DNA from: a bacterium
Lineage (GTDB): Bacteria > 4484-113 > JAFGCY01
NCBI GenBank assembly: GCA_020849855.1
Contig: JADZFO010000050.1
Coordinates: 15,736-79,735, forward strand
DNA: 64,000 nucleotides
Reading direction: 5' to 3'
Positions 17,164 to 26,196 of this stretch are shown in pieces. The first letter of the stretch is position 1, and each line of letters begins with the position of its first letter. The position numbers were made by a program, and so were the translations under genes. The notes beneath the pieces are model-generated. The model saw only the letters and a program-made list of their open reading frames with translations, made no database searches and had not been told where the DNA came from.

Positions 17164-18039
17164 TCAGGCGCTGAAGTCCGCGGCATGCCGGGCCGCGAAA
17201 GCAGCGAAGCTCTGCGCCGGACGGCCGATCAGCCTTTCAAGATCCGGCCCGATCTCCGCCGAGCGGGAGGTCTGCTGCACGTTCTGCATCAGGTCCACGA
17301 GGGCCTCGGCCATCGCCTCCGGCAGGCCGGCCCCCAGCAGGTTCTGCCGCATGGCCTCCAGGGGCACGTCCACAAAGCTGATCTGCCTGCCGGTGGCCTC
17401 GGACAGCAGCCGCGCTACATCGCCGTGGGTCAGTGCCTCCGGGCCGGTCAGGGTGTACTCGCGGCCTTTGTGCACGCCGCCGTCGGCCTCCGGCACGCCC
17501 AGCACCGCCGCGGCCGCCGCGCCGATGTCGCGGGTGTCGATGAAGGCCGCGCGGCCCTCCCCGGCCGGGGCATAGAACGCGCCCTGCTCGCGGATGCTGC
17601 CGGCCATGCCAAGGAAGTTCTGCATGAAGAAAGTCAGCTTAAGGATGGTCCAGCTCAGGCCGGAGTCCTTCAGCAGCTGGTCGGCCTGGCCGTGCCAGCG
17701 GCCGAGGATGTAGAAGCTGTCCGGCGCTGCGCCGATGACCGAGAGGCGCACGAAGTGCTTCACTCCGGCGGCCCTGGCCGCCTCCAGCACCGGGCGGAAG
17801 TCCTCCACCAGGCTGGGGCTGCCGGGCGAGAGATAGAGCACCTTTTCAATGCCCTGCATGGCCGCGCTGAGGCTGGCCGGGTCGTGGATATCGCCGCGGG
17901 CGGCGGCGATGCCGCGGGCCTCAAAGGCGGCGGCATCCCCGGCCTTGCGCACAAAGACCTTGAAGCTGGCGCCGCTGCGGGCCAGTTCGTCGGCGATTGG
18001 TGCGCCGCTCTTGCCGGTGGCGCCGAAGAGAAGAATCAT
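17164..18039 (-). CDS. NmrA-like NAD(P)-binding protein (SDR-type)
   Basis: 291 residues with a Rossmann start MILLFGATGKSGAPIAD (glycine motif G-A-T-G-x-x-G). It continues with FKVFVRK and ARGDIHDP, as in NmrA/QOR2-type quinone reductase and atypical SDR proteins, then a C-terminal region with YTLTGPEALTHGDVARLLS. Members are NAD(P)H-dependent oxidoreductases or NAD(P)-sensing regulators. No catalytic Tyr-x3-Lys is evident, which suits the NmrA/HSCARG group. It is convergent with the lipoprotein gene across the terminator pair and divergent from aspS. Confidence 0.85.
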   Translation of the reverse strand: MILLFGATGKSGAPIADELARSGASFKVFVRKAGDAAAFEARGIAAARGDIHDPASLSAAMQGIEKVLYLSPGSPSLVEDFRPVLEAARAAGVKHFVRLSVIGAAPDSFYILGRWHGQADQLLKDSGLSWTILKLTFFMQNFLGMAGSIREQGAFYAPAGEGRAAFIDTRDIGAAAAAVLGVPEADGGVHKGREYTLTGPEALTHGDVARLLSEATGRQISFVDVPLEAMRQNLLGAGLPEAMAEALVDLMQNVQQTSRSAEIGPDLERLIGRPAQSFAAFAARHAADFSA

Positions 18040-18237
18040 GACTGCAACCTCGCTGATCCTGGACTTTGGAAAGAAGAAACTACCCCCGCCCGGCGGCCAC
18101 TGATTCAGCCCGCCTGGAATTACTTGCCCTGCGCGTCAAGCGTCAGCCGAAAGGGGCTCGGCCGGCGCAGTCCGGCGCTACAATCCCTATCCCGCAGGGC
18201 AGCGCTTCCGGCGGACTAGATAAGGCAGTGAACTGAC

Positions 18238-20034
18238 ATGACAAGCGTGAATTCGATCAAGCCGGCCCCGGCCATCCGCACCCATAACATCGAGCAGATC
18301 ATCCATGCGCCGATCGGCGAGACCGCGCGCCTGTGCGGCTGGGTCCAGCACCGCCGCGACCTGGGCCAGCTGATCTTCATCACCCTGCGCGACCGCTGGG
18401 GCGAGATGCAGTGCGTCATCGACCCGGCGCACAGCGAGGCCGCCCACGCCCTGGCCGAGGGCCTGCGCAACGAGTATGTGGTGGCCTTCAGCGGCGCGAC
18501 GCGCCCGCGCCCGGAGAAGGAAGTGCGGGCTTACCCCGGCGGCGACCGCGAGTTCCTGGTGGACGGCGTGGAGCTGCTGACCGCGGCCGAGCCCCTGCCC
18601 TTCAACGTGGAGGAGGACGTCAAGGCCAGCGAGGAGCTGCGCCTGAAGTACCGCTATATCGACCTGCGGCGCCGGGCGATGGTGCGGGCGATGACCATCC
18701 GCCACAAGTGCGTTTCCGCGATCCGCAGCTATCTGAACAGCCACGGCTTTCTTGAAATCGAAACGCCAATGCTGGCCCGGGCCACGCCGGAGGGCGCGCG
18801 GGATTACGTTGTCCCCAGCCGCGTGCACCCAGGCGAGTTCTATGCCCTGCCCCAGAGCCCGCAGCTCTACAAGCAGGTGCTGATGTGCTCGGGGCTTGAC
18901 CGCTATTACCAGATCGCGCGCTGCCTGCGCGATGAGGACCTGCGCGGCAACCGCCAGCCTGAGCATACCCAGCTTGACCTTGAGATGAGCTGCGCCACCC
19001 GCGACGAGCTCTTCAGCATCGCCGAGGGCGCGATGCACGCCGTCTGGCGCGAGTGCCTGGGCGAGGAGCTGCCGCATCCCTTCCCGCGCCTGCCATACCG
19101 CGAGGCGATGGCGCTGTATGGCAGCGACAAGCCGGACCTGCGCTTTGGCAGCCGCATCGTGGAGCTGTCCGGCCAGGCCCAGTGCATCGACGCCGCCTGG
19201 CTGAAGAGCGACCTTGAGCTTGGCAAGTGCGTGCACGGCATCTTCATCCCCGGCGCCAGCCTGAGCCGCAAGCAGTACGACGAATGGACGGCGCAGGCTA
19301 AGGAGCTTGGCGCCGGCGGGCTGATGACCATCGAGCTTTCCGGCGAGGAGCCCAAGGGCTCGGTGGCCAAGTTCCTCACCGACAGCCTGGCCTTTGCTCA
19401 GGCGGCGGAGAGCGCCGAGGGCAATGCGCATGGCACCTGGTTCATGGTCGTTGGCGACACGCCGAGCAACTACAAGGTGCTGGGCCAGCTGCGCCTGGCC
19501 CTGGGCCGCGAGTTCAAGCTGATCGACGAGGGCAAGTGGGCCTTCCTGTGGGTGGTCGACTTCCCGCTCTATGAGGCCTCGGACGAGCCGCCCTATGTGA
19601 CCCCCAGCCACCACCCCTTCACCATGCCGGTGGCCGAGGACCAGCACAAGCTGGAGAGCGAGGACCCGGCGGAGCTGCTGAGCATCCGCAGCGACAACTA
19701 TGACCTGGTGCTGAACGGCGTGGAGATGAGCTCGGGCAGCCTGCGCATCAACAAGCCGGACCTGCAGCTTAAGGTGCTGCGCCGCATCGGCCTGTCGGAC
19801 GAGCAGATCGAGGACCGCTTCGGCTGGTTCCTGGGGGCCTACAGGTACGGCGCACCGCCGCACCGCGGCTTTGGCCAGGGCATCGACCGCCTGGTGATGA
19901 GCCTGCTGAGCTTGGACAACATCCGCGAGGTCATCGCCTTCCCGAAGACGGCCTCCGCGCAGTGCCCGCTGACCGGCGCCCCGGCGCCGATCGACGATGC
20001 CCAGTGGAGTGAGCTGGGGATCAAGTCGCGCTAG
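18238..20034 (+). CDS. aspS: Aspartyl-tRNA synthetase
   Basis: 598 residues, full length for a bacterial-type AspRS. It has an N-terminal OB-fold anticodon-binding domain (RLCGWVQHRRDLGQLIFITL), class II motif 2 (YYQIARCLRDEDLRGNRQPEH), a central GAD domain (from about residue 320), and motif 3 (GQGIDRLVMSLLS). It charges tRNA-Asp (or tRNA-Asn if nondiscriminating, which cannot be judged here). TACAAT at 18179-18184 is a likely -10, with no good -35. The last 54 bases (19981-20034) are repeated at 20767-20820, on the far side of the mntA-hepT cassette. Confidence 0.97.
   Translation: MTSVNSIKPAPAIRTHNIEQIIHAPIGETARLCGWVQHRRDLGQLIFITLRDRWGEMQCVIDPAHSEAAHALAEGLRNEYVVAFSGATRPRPEKEVRAYPGGDREFLVDGVELLTAAEPLPFNVEEDVKASEELRLKYRYIDLRRRAMVRAMTIRHKCVSAIRSYLNSHGFLEIETPMLARATPEGARDYVVPSRVHPGEFYALPQSPQLYKQVLMCSGLDRYYQIARCLRDEDLRGNRQPEHTQLDLEMSCATRDELFSIAEGAMHAVWRECLGEELPHPFPRLPYREAMALYGSDKPDLRFGSRIVELSGQAQCIDAAWLKSDLELGKCVHGIFIPGASLSRKQYDEWTAQAKELGAGGLMTIELSGEEPKGSVAKFLTDSLAFAQAAESAEGNAHGTWFMVVGDTPSNYKVLGQLRLALGREFKLIDEGKWAFLWVVDFPLYEASDEPPYVTPSHHPFTMPVAEDQHKLESEDPAELLSIRSDNYDLVLNGVEMSSGSLRINKPDLQLKVLRRIGLSDEQIEDRFGWFLGAYRYGAPPHRGFGQGIDRLVMSLLSLDNIREVIAFPKTASAQCPLTGAPAPIDDAQWSELGIKSR
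19981..20034 (+). repeat. aspS 3' end, upstream copy of a direct repeat
   Basis: The last 17 codons and stop of aspS (coding APAPIDDAQWSELGIKSR from its second position). It matches 20767-20820 at 46 of 54 positions, with a 26-base identical core. Differences from the other copy are partly synonymous. See the finding on the mntA-hepT cassette. Confidence 0.9.
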
Positions 20035-20087
20035 GGGTCGCAACAGATACAAAGTCTGCGCAGGTTTCGCTGCGGTATGATCTCCCG

Positions 20088-20399
20088 GTGACGCAGCATG
20101 TTGCGCAAAGCGCGGAGCTTATTCTCGCCAGGCTGGCTGGGCACAGCCAGGAGCTGCGTGAACTGGGCGTTAAGCGCATCGGGCTCTTCGGCAGTGTAGT
20201 ACGGGGAGAGGCCAGGACCGACAGTGATCTGGACTTCCTGGTCGATATGCAGCCAAGGACATTTGACAGCTACTTTGACTTGCTTGAGTTCCTGGAAGCG
20301 CTCTTCGAATGCAAAATAGATCTGGTCATGAAGGATGCGCTTCATGAGCGCTTGTCGCCTTTCGTTATGGGCGAGGTCCGCTACCTTGAAGGACTCTAG
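20088..20399 (+). CDS. mntA: MNT-domain nucleotidyltransferase antitoxin MntA
   Basis: 103 residues, GTG start at 20088. The minimal nucleotidyltransferase signature G-S-x10-D-x-D is complete: G35-S36 and D47, D49 (GSVVRGEARTDSDLD). In HEPN/MNT modules MntA AMPylates the HEPN toxin and so blocks its RNase activity. The downstream hepT gene overlaps its 3' end by 14 bases. A TATGAT hexamer at 20075-20080 could serve as a -10. The cassette lies right after aspS and is bordered by copies of the aspS end. Confidence 0.92.
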   Translation: MTQHVAQSAELILARLAGHSQELRELGVKRIGLFGSVVRGEARTDSDLDFLVDMQPRTFDSYFDLLEFLEALFECKIDLVMKDALHERLSPFVMGEVRYLEGL

Positions 20400-20736
20400 C
20401 GTCTACCTGCGGGACATCATTGAGCGAATAGAGCGGCTGCAGGAGTATCTCGACGGAATGACAGAGTCCGAGTTCCTGGCATCCAAGCTGATGCGGGACG
20501 CGGTTGAAAGGAATCTCGAAGTCATCGGTGAAGCTGCCGGCCGAGTACCCGAGGCACTGAGAGCCCAGGCACCCACGATTCCATGGAAGCGCATAGTTGG
20601 ACTGCGAAATATAGTGATCCACCAGTACAAGGGCATAGACCAGGCTGTCATCTGGGACACGGCCAGTCTTAAGCTGCCGGCATTGAAACCCAGTTTTGAA
20701 GCACTGCTCGAGATTGCCCTGAGCGCAACACCGTAA
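20386..20736 (+). CDS. hepT: HEPN-domain ribonuclease toxin HepT
   Basis: 116 residues from TTG 20386, which gives the usual HepT start (KDSSVYLRDIIERIERLQEY) with GCGAGG about nine bases upstream; a longer frame begins at 20335. The catalytic R-x4-H-x-Y motif is intact: R74-N-I-V-I-H79-Q-Y81. HepT is an RNase, which MntA neutralises by AMPylation of the Tyr. Its start overlaps the mntA stop, a typical arrangement. All catalytic residues present in both partners suggest an active module. Confidence 0.9.
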   Translation: MKDSSVYLRDIIERIERLQEYLDGMTESEFLASKLMRDAVERNLEVIGEAAGRVPEALRAQAPTIPWKRIVGLRNIVIHQYKGIDQAVIWDTASLKLPALKPSFEALLEIALSATP

Positions 20737-20820
20737 CTCAGCCTGAGCCTGGAGTACAAAGACGCACCTGCGCCGATCGACGATGCCCAGTGGAGCGAGC
20801 TTGAGCTGAAGAAGCGCTAG
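20737..20820 (+). pseudogene. Displaced 3' fragment of aspS
   Basis: After the hepT stop, the same frame continues with a stretch that from 20767 encodes PAPIDDAQWSELELKKR and stops at 20820. It corresponds to the last 17 residues of AspRS (PAPIDDAQWSELGIKSR). The preceding codons do not match aspS well. It has no start or function of its own that I can see. Confidence 0.88.
20767..20820 (+). repeat. aspS 3' end, downstream copy of a direct repeat
   Basis: Direct repeat of 19981-20034 in the same orientation. It shares the 26 bases from the third codon to the first two bases of the Ser codon. Together the copies bracket mntA and hepT, about 730 bases of intervening DNA. Confidence 0.9.
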
Positions 20821-20873
20821 TCTTATCTCGCGCCGATCAGTCCGAGGCAGCCTCAGCGTCTTTAGCCCGGGCC

Positions 20874-22715
20874 CTATTTCAACGGATAGTTGTTGTTCGT
20901 CCACTCCGTCCAGTAGCGCTGGAAGAGCTCCGGGTTGCCGCCCTGGGGCGGCATGGCGTCGGCCTGCACCGTCGTGTTGCACAGCGTGCCGCTGGTGATG
21001 ACCTCCTGGTAGGTTCGCAGGTAAGGCGTCGCCGGCACGCTTGCATCCGGCCGGTGGCACTGGATGCAGTTGTTGTAGACATAGCCCTCGATGAAGCTCT
21101 GCCAGGTCACATCGTTGTAGAGCGTGCCGGCCACAATGTAGTCATAGTCATCGTTCTCGATCTTCCAGGCCGGGCTTTGAAACTTGTAATAGCTCTTCTC
21201 GGGCAGGATGTAATAAGTCCCGTTGGGGACATTGAACGAGAAGCGGCCATCGGCGCCGGTGACCATTTCGGCAACATCCAGCAGCTTTCCGCTCTGCTGC
21301 CGCGCGATCCGGACCACTGCGCCGGCAATGGGCAGGGCATAGTTGCCGTCAATCAGGTCGCCGCTGAGCTGGTAGGTCACCGGCGGCGGGGTGGAGAAGA
21401 AGTCGTTTCCCACTGAGCTGGCGTCGCTGACCACAACAGTGCGGGATTCCGGGCTGAAGGTGTTCAGGCTGAAGCGCGGCTCGATGCTGTAGCTGCCGTT
21501 GCCGATGCCAAAGAAGGCATAGTTCCCGTCGGCGGCCGTCACGGCCTGGCGGTTTCCGGGGTTCAGCAGCAGCGTGATCCCCGCCGCGCCATTGCCGTTA
21601 AGCGCGTTGATGACCCGGCCGCGGACGGCGAAGGTCGGCGCGCCGCCTGTGGCGATGAAGTCGTCCAGCTCAAAGTCCGAGCTGCCGACCACGATGTTGA
21701 AGCCCAGGGGTTCGAAGGTGTAGCCCGCCAGCTGGGCCTCCACCGTGCTGGCTCCCGCCGCGACAGCCTGGAACTCAAAGACGCCGTCGGCACCGCTCAT
21801 GGCCAGCAGGCCGCCGGGCTGGAGTGTCAGGGTCACGCCGCTGAGGCTGTCACCGCTGCTGGTGACAATGCGGCCGCGCACATCAACGCGGCTGGCGCTG
21901 AAGTTAACGCCGCTCTCGTGGCCGTCGACCTCCACCGTCGGGCTGAGGGGGCTGAGGTTGTAGCCGGCTGTTGAGCTGGGCGAAAGGAAGAAGGTGCCGG
22001 CGCTGCTCAGCGGCAGGTAGTACTTTCCGGCGGCATCGCTGCTGACCTCAACGAACTCCGGGTCGGACAAAACCCGCACGCCGCCCACCGGATCGCCGTG
22101 TTCGTCAGTGACAGTGCCGCTGATACTGAAGGGGGCCTGCAGCGCGTTCTCATAGCTCAGCACCAGATAGTCGCAGGAGACTTCTGCGCCCGGCGTGGGT
22201 ACGACCGCGGCAAAGAACTGTCCGCCGTCGGAAAGGAAGCGGTTGGCGCCAAGGTTGATGACAGTGCTGGAGCTGTAGGGGCCATAGAAGCGCCAGGCCT
22301 TGAGGCCATAGTCGCCGATGGCCACCCAGCAGCGGTCATTACTGCTGACCCGCAGGGCGACTTCCAGCTTTGACGGGTTAAAGCCGTTGGTGTTGAAGGC
22401 ATAGACCGCATAGCCCAGGCTGTCCGGGCTGGCGGGGATCACCAGAGAGTTGCCGGCGATGAAGCTGCCGGCGGAACTGCTGAAGGCGCCGAGGCCGTCG
22501 TAGTAGGCCGAGACCACATAGCTGGACTGGCGCGGGGCATCGACGCGCTCCCGGGGCAGTGGCGGCAGGCCGTCCGCGGGAGCCGGCTGCGGCAGCTGCT
22601 GCCTGGCCGCGCTCTGCTCTGCCTGCTTCAACCTGGATTCAGCCGAACTGCAAGCGCTCAGGAGGAGCAGTCCGAGAATGCAGCAAGCCAGGCAAGCAGT
22701 ATGTGCCTCTCTCAT
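20874..22715 (-). CDS. Lipoprotein with carboxypeptidase-regulatory-like repeats and a C-terminal heme-c motif
   Basis: 613 residues from ATG 22715, chosen for the signal peptide with lipobox (LLLSAC). Residues ~95-187 carry the domain shared with other lipoproteins (YAVYAFNTNGFN, then WVAIGDYGLKAWRFYGP). Four or more carboxypeptidase-regulatory-like beta modules follow (residues ~190-520, for example GTVTDEHGDPVGGVRVLS). At the C-terminus, C-I-Q-C-H is a c-type heme site at residues 550-554, and DAMPPQGG near 588 supplies a probable axial Met. It could be a surface or periplasmic electron-transfer protein. The gene is divergent from a small membrane protein and lies beside the aspS-end remnant. 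Confidence 0.85.
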   Translation of the reverse strand: MREAHTACLACCILGLLLLSACSSAESRLKQAEQSAARQQLPQPAPADGLPPLPRERVDAPRQSSYVVSAYYDGLGAFSSSAGSFIAGNSLVIPASPDSLGYAVYAFNTNGFNPSKLEVALRVSSNDRCWVAIGDYGLKAWRFYGPYSSSTVINLGANRFLSDGGQFFAAVVPTPGAEVSCDYLVLSYENALQAPFSISGTVTDEHGDPVGGVRVLSDPEFVEVSSDAAGKYYLPLSSAGTFFLSPSSTAGYNLSPLSPTVEVDGHESGVNFSASRVDVRGRIVTSSGDSLSGVTLTLQPGGLLAMSGADGVFEFQAVAAGASTVEAQLAGYTFEPLGFNIVVGSSDFELDDFIATGGAPTFAVRGRVINALNGNGAAGITLLLNPGNRQAVTAADGNYAFFGIGNGSYSIEPRFSLNTFSPESRTVVVSDASSVGNDFFSTPPPVTYQLSGDLIDGNYALPIAGAVVRIARQQSGKLLDVAEMVTGADGRFSFNVPNGTYYILPEKSYYKFQSPAWKIENDDYDYIVAGTLYNDVTWQSFIEGYVYNNCIQCHRPDASVPATPYLRTYQEVITSGTLCNTTVQADAMPPQGGNPELFQRYWTEWTNNNYPLK

Positions 22716-22791
22716 GTCTACCTCGCGCGAAAAGTACCTTTGGATCCGGGGCGTCGAGCTGTGGATTGTAACCGCATGCCATACTGCTTGC

Positions 22792-23181
22792 GTGGGACGC
22801 TTCGGACTTCTTGACGCCCTGATCATGCTTGGGCTGCAGCTGCTCTGCCTTGGCGCGGCGCTGTGGCTGGCTAACGGCGCGAGGAATGGCCAGACTGGCG
22901 ACGCCGGGACGCCCTGGCTGCGCTGGCTGGGCAGCGCCCTGCTGAGCTTCCTTGTGGCCTTCATCGCCCACATCATCGCCCTGAACCTGCTTAAGCATGG
23001 CTGGCCGGAGGGCTTTGCCAACGCCTGGATCAAGCGCCCGCTGGTGGCCCTGGCCTGGGGCAGCGCCTCGGCCCTTGGCATCTGGCTGGCCCTGCGGCCG
23101 CGGCCGGGCCGCGCAGTGCTTCTGCTCTGCGCCATCGGCGGCGCGCTGGCCTATCTGATCTTCGCGCTCTGGCGGGCCTGA
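22792..23181 (+). CDS. Small integral membrane protein, unknown function
   Basis: 129 residues with about four transmembrane helices. The GTG at 22792 is used since upstream in-frame codons overlap the signal region of the divergent lipoprotein. A later ATG at 22825 (MLGLQLL) is an alternative start. I recognise no domain. It runs convergently into the pseudopilin-like gene with a 23-base gap. Confidence 0.6.
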   Translation: MGRFGLLDALIMLGLQLLCLGAALWLANGARNGQTGDAGTPWLRWLGSALLSFLVAFIAHIIALNLLKHGWPEGFANAWIKRPLVALAWGSASALGIWLALRPRPGRAVLLLCAIGGALAYLIFALWRA

Positions 23182-23204
23182 GCGGGGCCCTGGTCTCGGC
23201 GCGG

Positions 23205-23831
23205 CTATTGCGCGTTGGCGTCTTCACCGGCAGTCAGGCGCACAGCAAAAAGTCCCCAGGCCGGCACAAGATCGCGATAGTCAAGCTGCTCGCCGGACTG
23301 CGTCTGTCTGACAGGCATGTGCACCGGGTGCCCGGCTAGCACTGCGAGGTAGCGCGACGAGCGCGCTCCGCCCAGCCGTGTCTGCCAGGCGCTGAGCTGC
23401 GCCCCAAAGGCAGCCCGCTGGCGGGCGGACAGTGGTCCATAGGCGGCCAGCAGATACTGGTCGGCCTCCACTGGCAGAATGTCAGTGTCCAGGTTGCTCT
23501 CGTTGCCAAGGGCGATGATTGGGCCGCAGGAGACGTAGACGAGGTTGCCCGGGCTGGGCGGGTCAGTGACGGCCAGGACCTGCATTTTTGCGCCGCTGTA
23601 GGGATTGCGCGGCATAGACGGCAGATATCCGCGTTCAAGCAGCACCTTGAGGTCCGGCGGATAACTGCCCTCGCTGTCGACAGCGTAGCGCTCCAGCGCC
23701 AGCTGAATCTGGCCCAGGCCTTCCCGCAGCAGGCGCTTCCGCTGCAGGTTTAGGAATTGCGCGCTCAGCAGGCCGGCGGTCGACGCCAGTGCAAGCGCCA
23801 GAAGAAGGGTAAGGATCGGTCGTCGACGCAT
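23205..23831 (-). CDS. Membrane-anchored pseudopilin-like (GspG-type) protein
   Basis: 208 residues. The ATG at 23831 begins MRRRPILTLLLALALA, a single N-terminal anchor; upstream residues are unlike a leader. It has the GspG-type stretch GQIQLALERYAVDSEGSYP followed by NPYSGAKM and PSPGNLVYVSCG. That pattern recalls the C-terminal half of type II secretion major pseudopilins, where it binds calcium. No Gly-Phe-x4-Glu prepilin cleavage site is visible, so the hydrophobic N-terminus probably remains. Paralogues are at 5272-5940 and 47253-48494. Confidence 0.6.
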   Translation of the reverse strand: MRRRPILTLLLALALASTAGLLSAQFLNLQRKRLLREGLGQIQLALERYAVDSEGSYPPDLKVLLERGYLPSMPRNPYSGAKMQVLAVTDPPSPGNLVYVSCGPIIALGNESNLDTDILPVEADQYLLAAYGPLSARQRAAFGAQLSAWQTRLGGARSSRYLAVLAGHPVHMPVRQTQSGEQLDYRDLVPAWGLFAVRLTAGEDANAQ

Positions 23832-23976
23832 CCCGCGCTCCAGGTTCCTACAGCATCTTTTGGACTCGCGCCGGGCGCTCTTGTTCCGGCCTTGCTGGCC
23901 AAGATCAGGCTGGGTTAAGTAGCGGTGAATTTCCCTTGCCGCTGGACCCACAGCCTTGCCTGGGCCTTAATCTCTA

Positions 23977-26181
23977 ATGATGCGAGTGGATCGTCCCCTG
24001 CGTGTGGATCAAGCTGGTCTCGCCGCCGGCCCCTGGCTGCTACTGCCGGTGCTGCTGCTGCTTGGGCTGCTGGCGCTCGGCGCCTGCAGTGGGTGTGCCA
24101 GCTATGCCCAACAGCATGGTTCAGCGCAAGGCGCATCAACGCCTGCGCGGGCAGAGCAAGCCGCCGAGCGCCTGCCTGCGCCGTCCTCACTGCCTGCGCC
24201 CGATGCCGTGCGCAGCGCAGCCTTTGCTGACAGCGATCGCTTTAAGGACGCGGCGGCCTTCGAGGCGGGTCTGCCCAGCAGCGCCGTCAGCGCCGAGGGC
24301 GGCGCCCTGCGCTTCAGCCCCGACTGGGACACGGCCACGTCCGGCAGCGGAATGCAGGATGTCGCGCTGGCCGTTTACGGCTGGAGCCTCGCAGGCTATG
24401 ACTCCCTGCCCAGCCTGGGGCTGCAGTGGGACAGCGCGCCGGATCCCGCCCTGCGGGTCTGGCTGGGCCTGGCCAACTTCACTGCTGACCGCTGGGACTG
24501 GCAACTGCTGCCGGGCAGCGCTTCCACGGCCAGCCTGGATCCGCTGGCGCAGCACCTGCGCGCTGACGGGGCGGTTTATGCCGCCGTGCTGTTGCTTGGC
24601 CCGGCCAGCGCTCCCGACCCGCTGCTGGAGCGCATCTTCATCGGCAGTCCGCAGGGCCTGCTGCCCGGCGACATCAAGTTCACCGTGGACCTCAGCGCCG
24701 AAGGCCAGCCGATCAGCCCGCTGATCTATGGCGTCAACGGCATCAGCGCGGATGAAGCCGCCTCCGCGCGGCCCAGCCTGATGCGCTTTGGCGGCAACCG
24801 CTGGACGGCCTATAACTGGGAGACCAACGCCTCAAACGCCGGCAGCGACTGGTTCCACCAGAACGACGGCTATATCAGCGAGAGCAATCTCCCGGGCCAG
24901 GCCGTGCGGGAGAACGTGGAGGCCGCGTTCAGCGCCGGCGCCGCCGCGCTGGTGACCATGCCGATCCAGGGCTATGTGGCGGCGGACAAGAACGGCGGCG
25001 GCGATGTGAACCAGACGCCGGACTATCTGAATGTCCGCTTCCGCCAGAACCTGCCGGCCAAGGGCAGCGCCTTCAGCCTCACGCCCGAGCCCCTGGATGC
25101 CTTTGTTTATCAGGACGAATTCCTGAACTGGCTTGACACTACCTTTCCCGGCAAGCTGGGCGGAGCGGAGCCGCAGATACTGGTCTCGCTGGATAACGAG
25201 CCGGACCTCTGGCACTCCACCCATGTGCGCATCCAGCCAGACCCGCTGAGCTATGACAGCCTGATCAGCAAGTCCATCGCCTCCATGCTCGCCATGCGCG
25301 CGGTGGTGCCAGAGGTCCAGTTCTTCGGCGCGGTGAACTACGGCTGGTATGGCTATGAGACCCTGCAGGATGCGCCGGATGCCGGCGCGCACGGCCAGTT
25401 CCTGGACTATTACCTGCAGCAGATGGCCGCCGCCGAAAGCACACATGGCCAGCGTCTGCTAAACGTGCTGGATGTGCACTGGTATCCCGAGGCCCAGGGC
25501 AATGGCGTGCGCATCACCGGCGATGACACCTCCGCCGCCGTCGTTGAAGCGCGGCTGCAGGCCCCGCGCAGCCTCTGGGACGGCAGCTATACCGAGGACT
25601 CATGGATCACCCAGTGGTCTACCGGCGGGCCGATTTATCTGCTGCCGCGCCTGCAGCAGAAGATCGCGCAGCACTACCCCGGCACGAAGCTGGCGCTTAC
25701 TGAGTACAACTACGGCGCAGGCGGACACATCAGCGGGGGTCTGGCGCAGGCCGATGCGCTGGGGGCCTTCGGCCGCGAGGGCGTTTACGCCGCCAACATC
25801 TGGCCGCTGAGCGCCGACAACAGCTATATCCATGCCGCGCTGCGCCTCTACCGCAACCATGACGGCAGCGGCGGCAGCTTTGGTGACCTCTCGCTGCCTG
25901 TGATCTGGGATGACTATGCGGGCTACAGCGCCTACGGCGCGGCTTACAGCGCGGACAGCGGGGCGCTGAGCCTGCTGCTGATCAACAAGCAGAACCAGGC
26001 GCGTACAGCCCTGGTTGAGCTCAGCGGCGCTTTAAGCGGCTTCAGCGCGGCCCAGCCCTATACGCTGAGCAGCGCCGGCGGCGCGCAGGTGCAGCCGGGC
26101 AGCACAATCAGCCTGCCGGCCGGCAACAGCTTCAATGTTGAGCTGCCAGCCATGAGCGCTACTCTGCTGGTGCTGGAGTAG
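23977..26181 (+). CDS. GH44-family glycoside hydrolase lipoprotein
   Basis: 734 residues. The N-terminal signal with lipobox LGAC is followed by a linker and by the shared domain at about 127-224 (ALAVYGWSLAGY, then WLGLANFTADRWDWQ). From about 240 the GH44 region begins (PLIYGVNG, MRFGGNRWTAYNWETNASNAG). The acid/base Glu is in DNEPDLW at E408 and the nucleophile in LTEYNYGAGGH at E576. A C-terminal beta domain contains the LLLINKQ and VELPAMSATLLVLE strands. GH44 enzymes cleave beta-1,4 glucans and xyloglucan. This tethered form would act on polysaccharide at the cell surface. Confidence 0.9.
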   Translation: MMRVDRPLRVDQAGLAAGPWLLLPVLLLLGLLALGACSGCASYAQQHGSAQGASTPARAEQAAERLPAPSSLPAPDAVRSAAFADSDRFKDAAAFEAGLPSSAVSAEGGALRFSPDWDTATSGSGMQDVALAVYGWSLAGYDSLPSLGLQWDSAPDPALRVWLGLANFTADRWDWQLLPGSASTASLDPLAQHLRADGAVYAAVLLLGPASAPDPLLERIFIGSPQGLLPGDIKFTVDLSAEGQPISPLIYGVNGISADEAASARPSLMRFGGNRWTAYNWETNASNAGSDWFHQNDGYISESNLPGQAVRENVEAAFSAGAAALVTMPIQGYVAADKNGGGDVNQTPDYLNVRFRQNLPAKGSAFSLTPEPLDAFVYQDEFLNWLDTTFPGKLGGAEPQILVSLDNEPDLWHSTHVRIQPDPLSYDSLISKSIASMLAMRAVVPEVQFFGAVNYGWYGYETLQDAPDAGAHGQFLDYYLQQMAAAESTHGQRLLNVLDVHWYPEAQGNGVRITGDDTSAAVVEARLQAPRSLWDGSYTEDSWITQWSTGGPIYLLPRLQQKIAQHYPGTKLALTEYNYGAGGHISGGLAQADALGAFGREGVYAANIWPLSADNSYIHAALRLYRNHDGSGGSFGDLSLPVIWDDYAGYSAYGAAYSADSGALSLLLINKQNQARTALVELSGALSGFSAAQPYTLSSAGGAQVQPGSTISLPAGNSFNVELPAMSATLLVLE

Positions 26182-26196
26182 CCGCAGTCAGCATGC

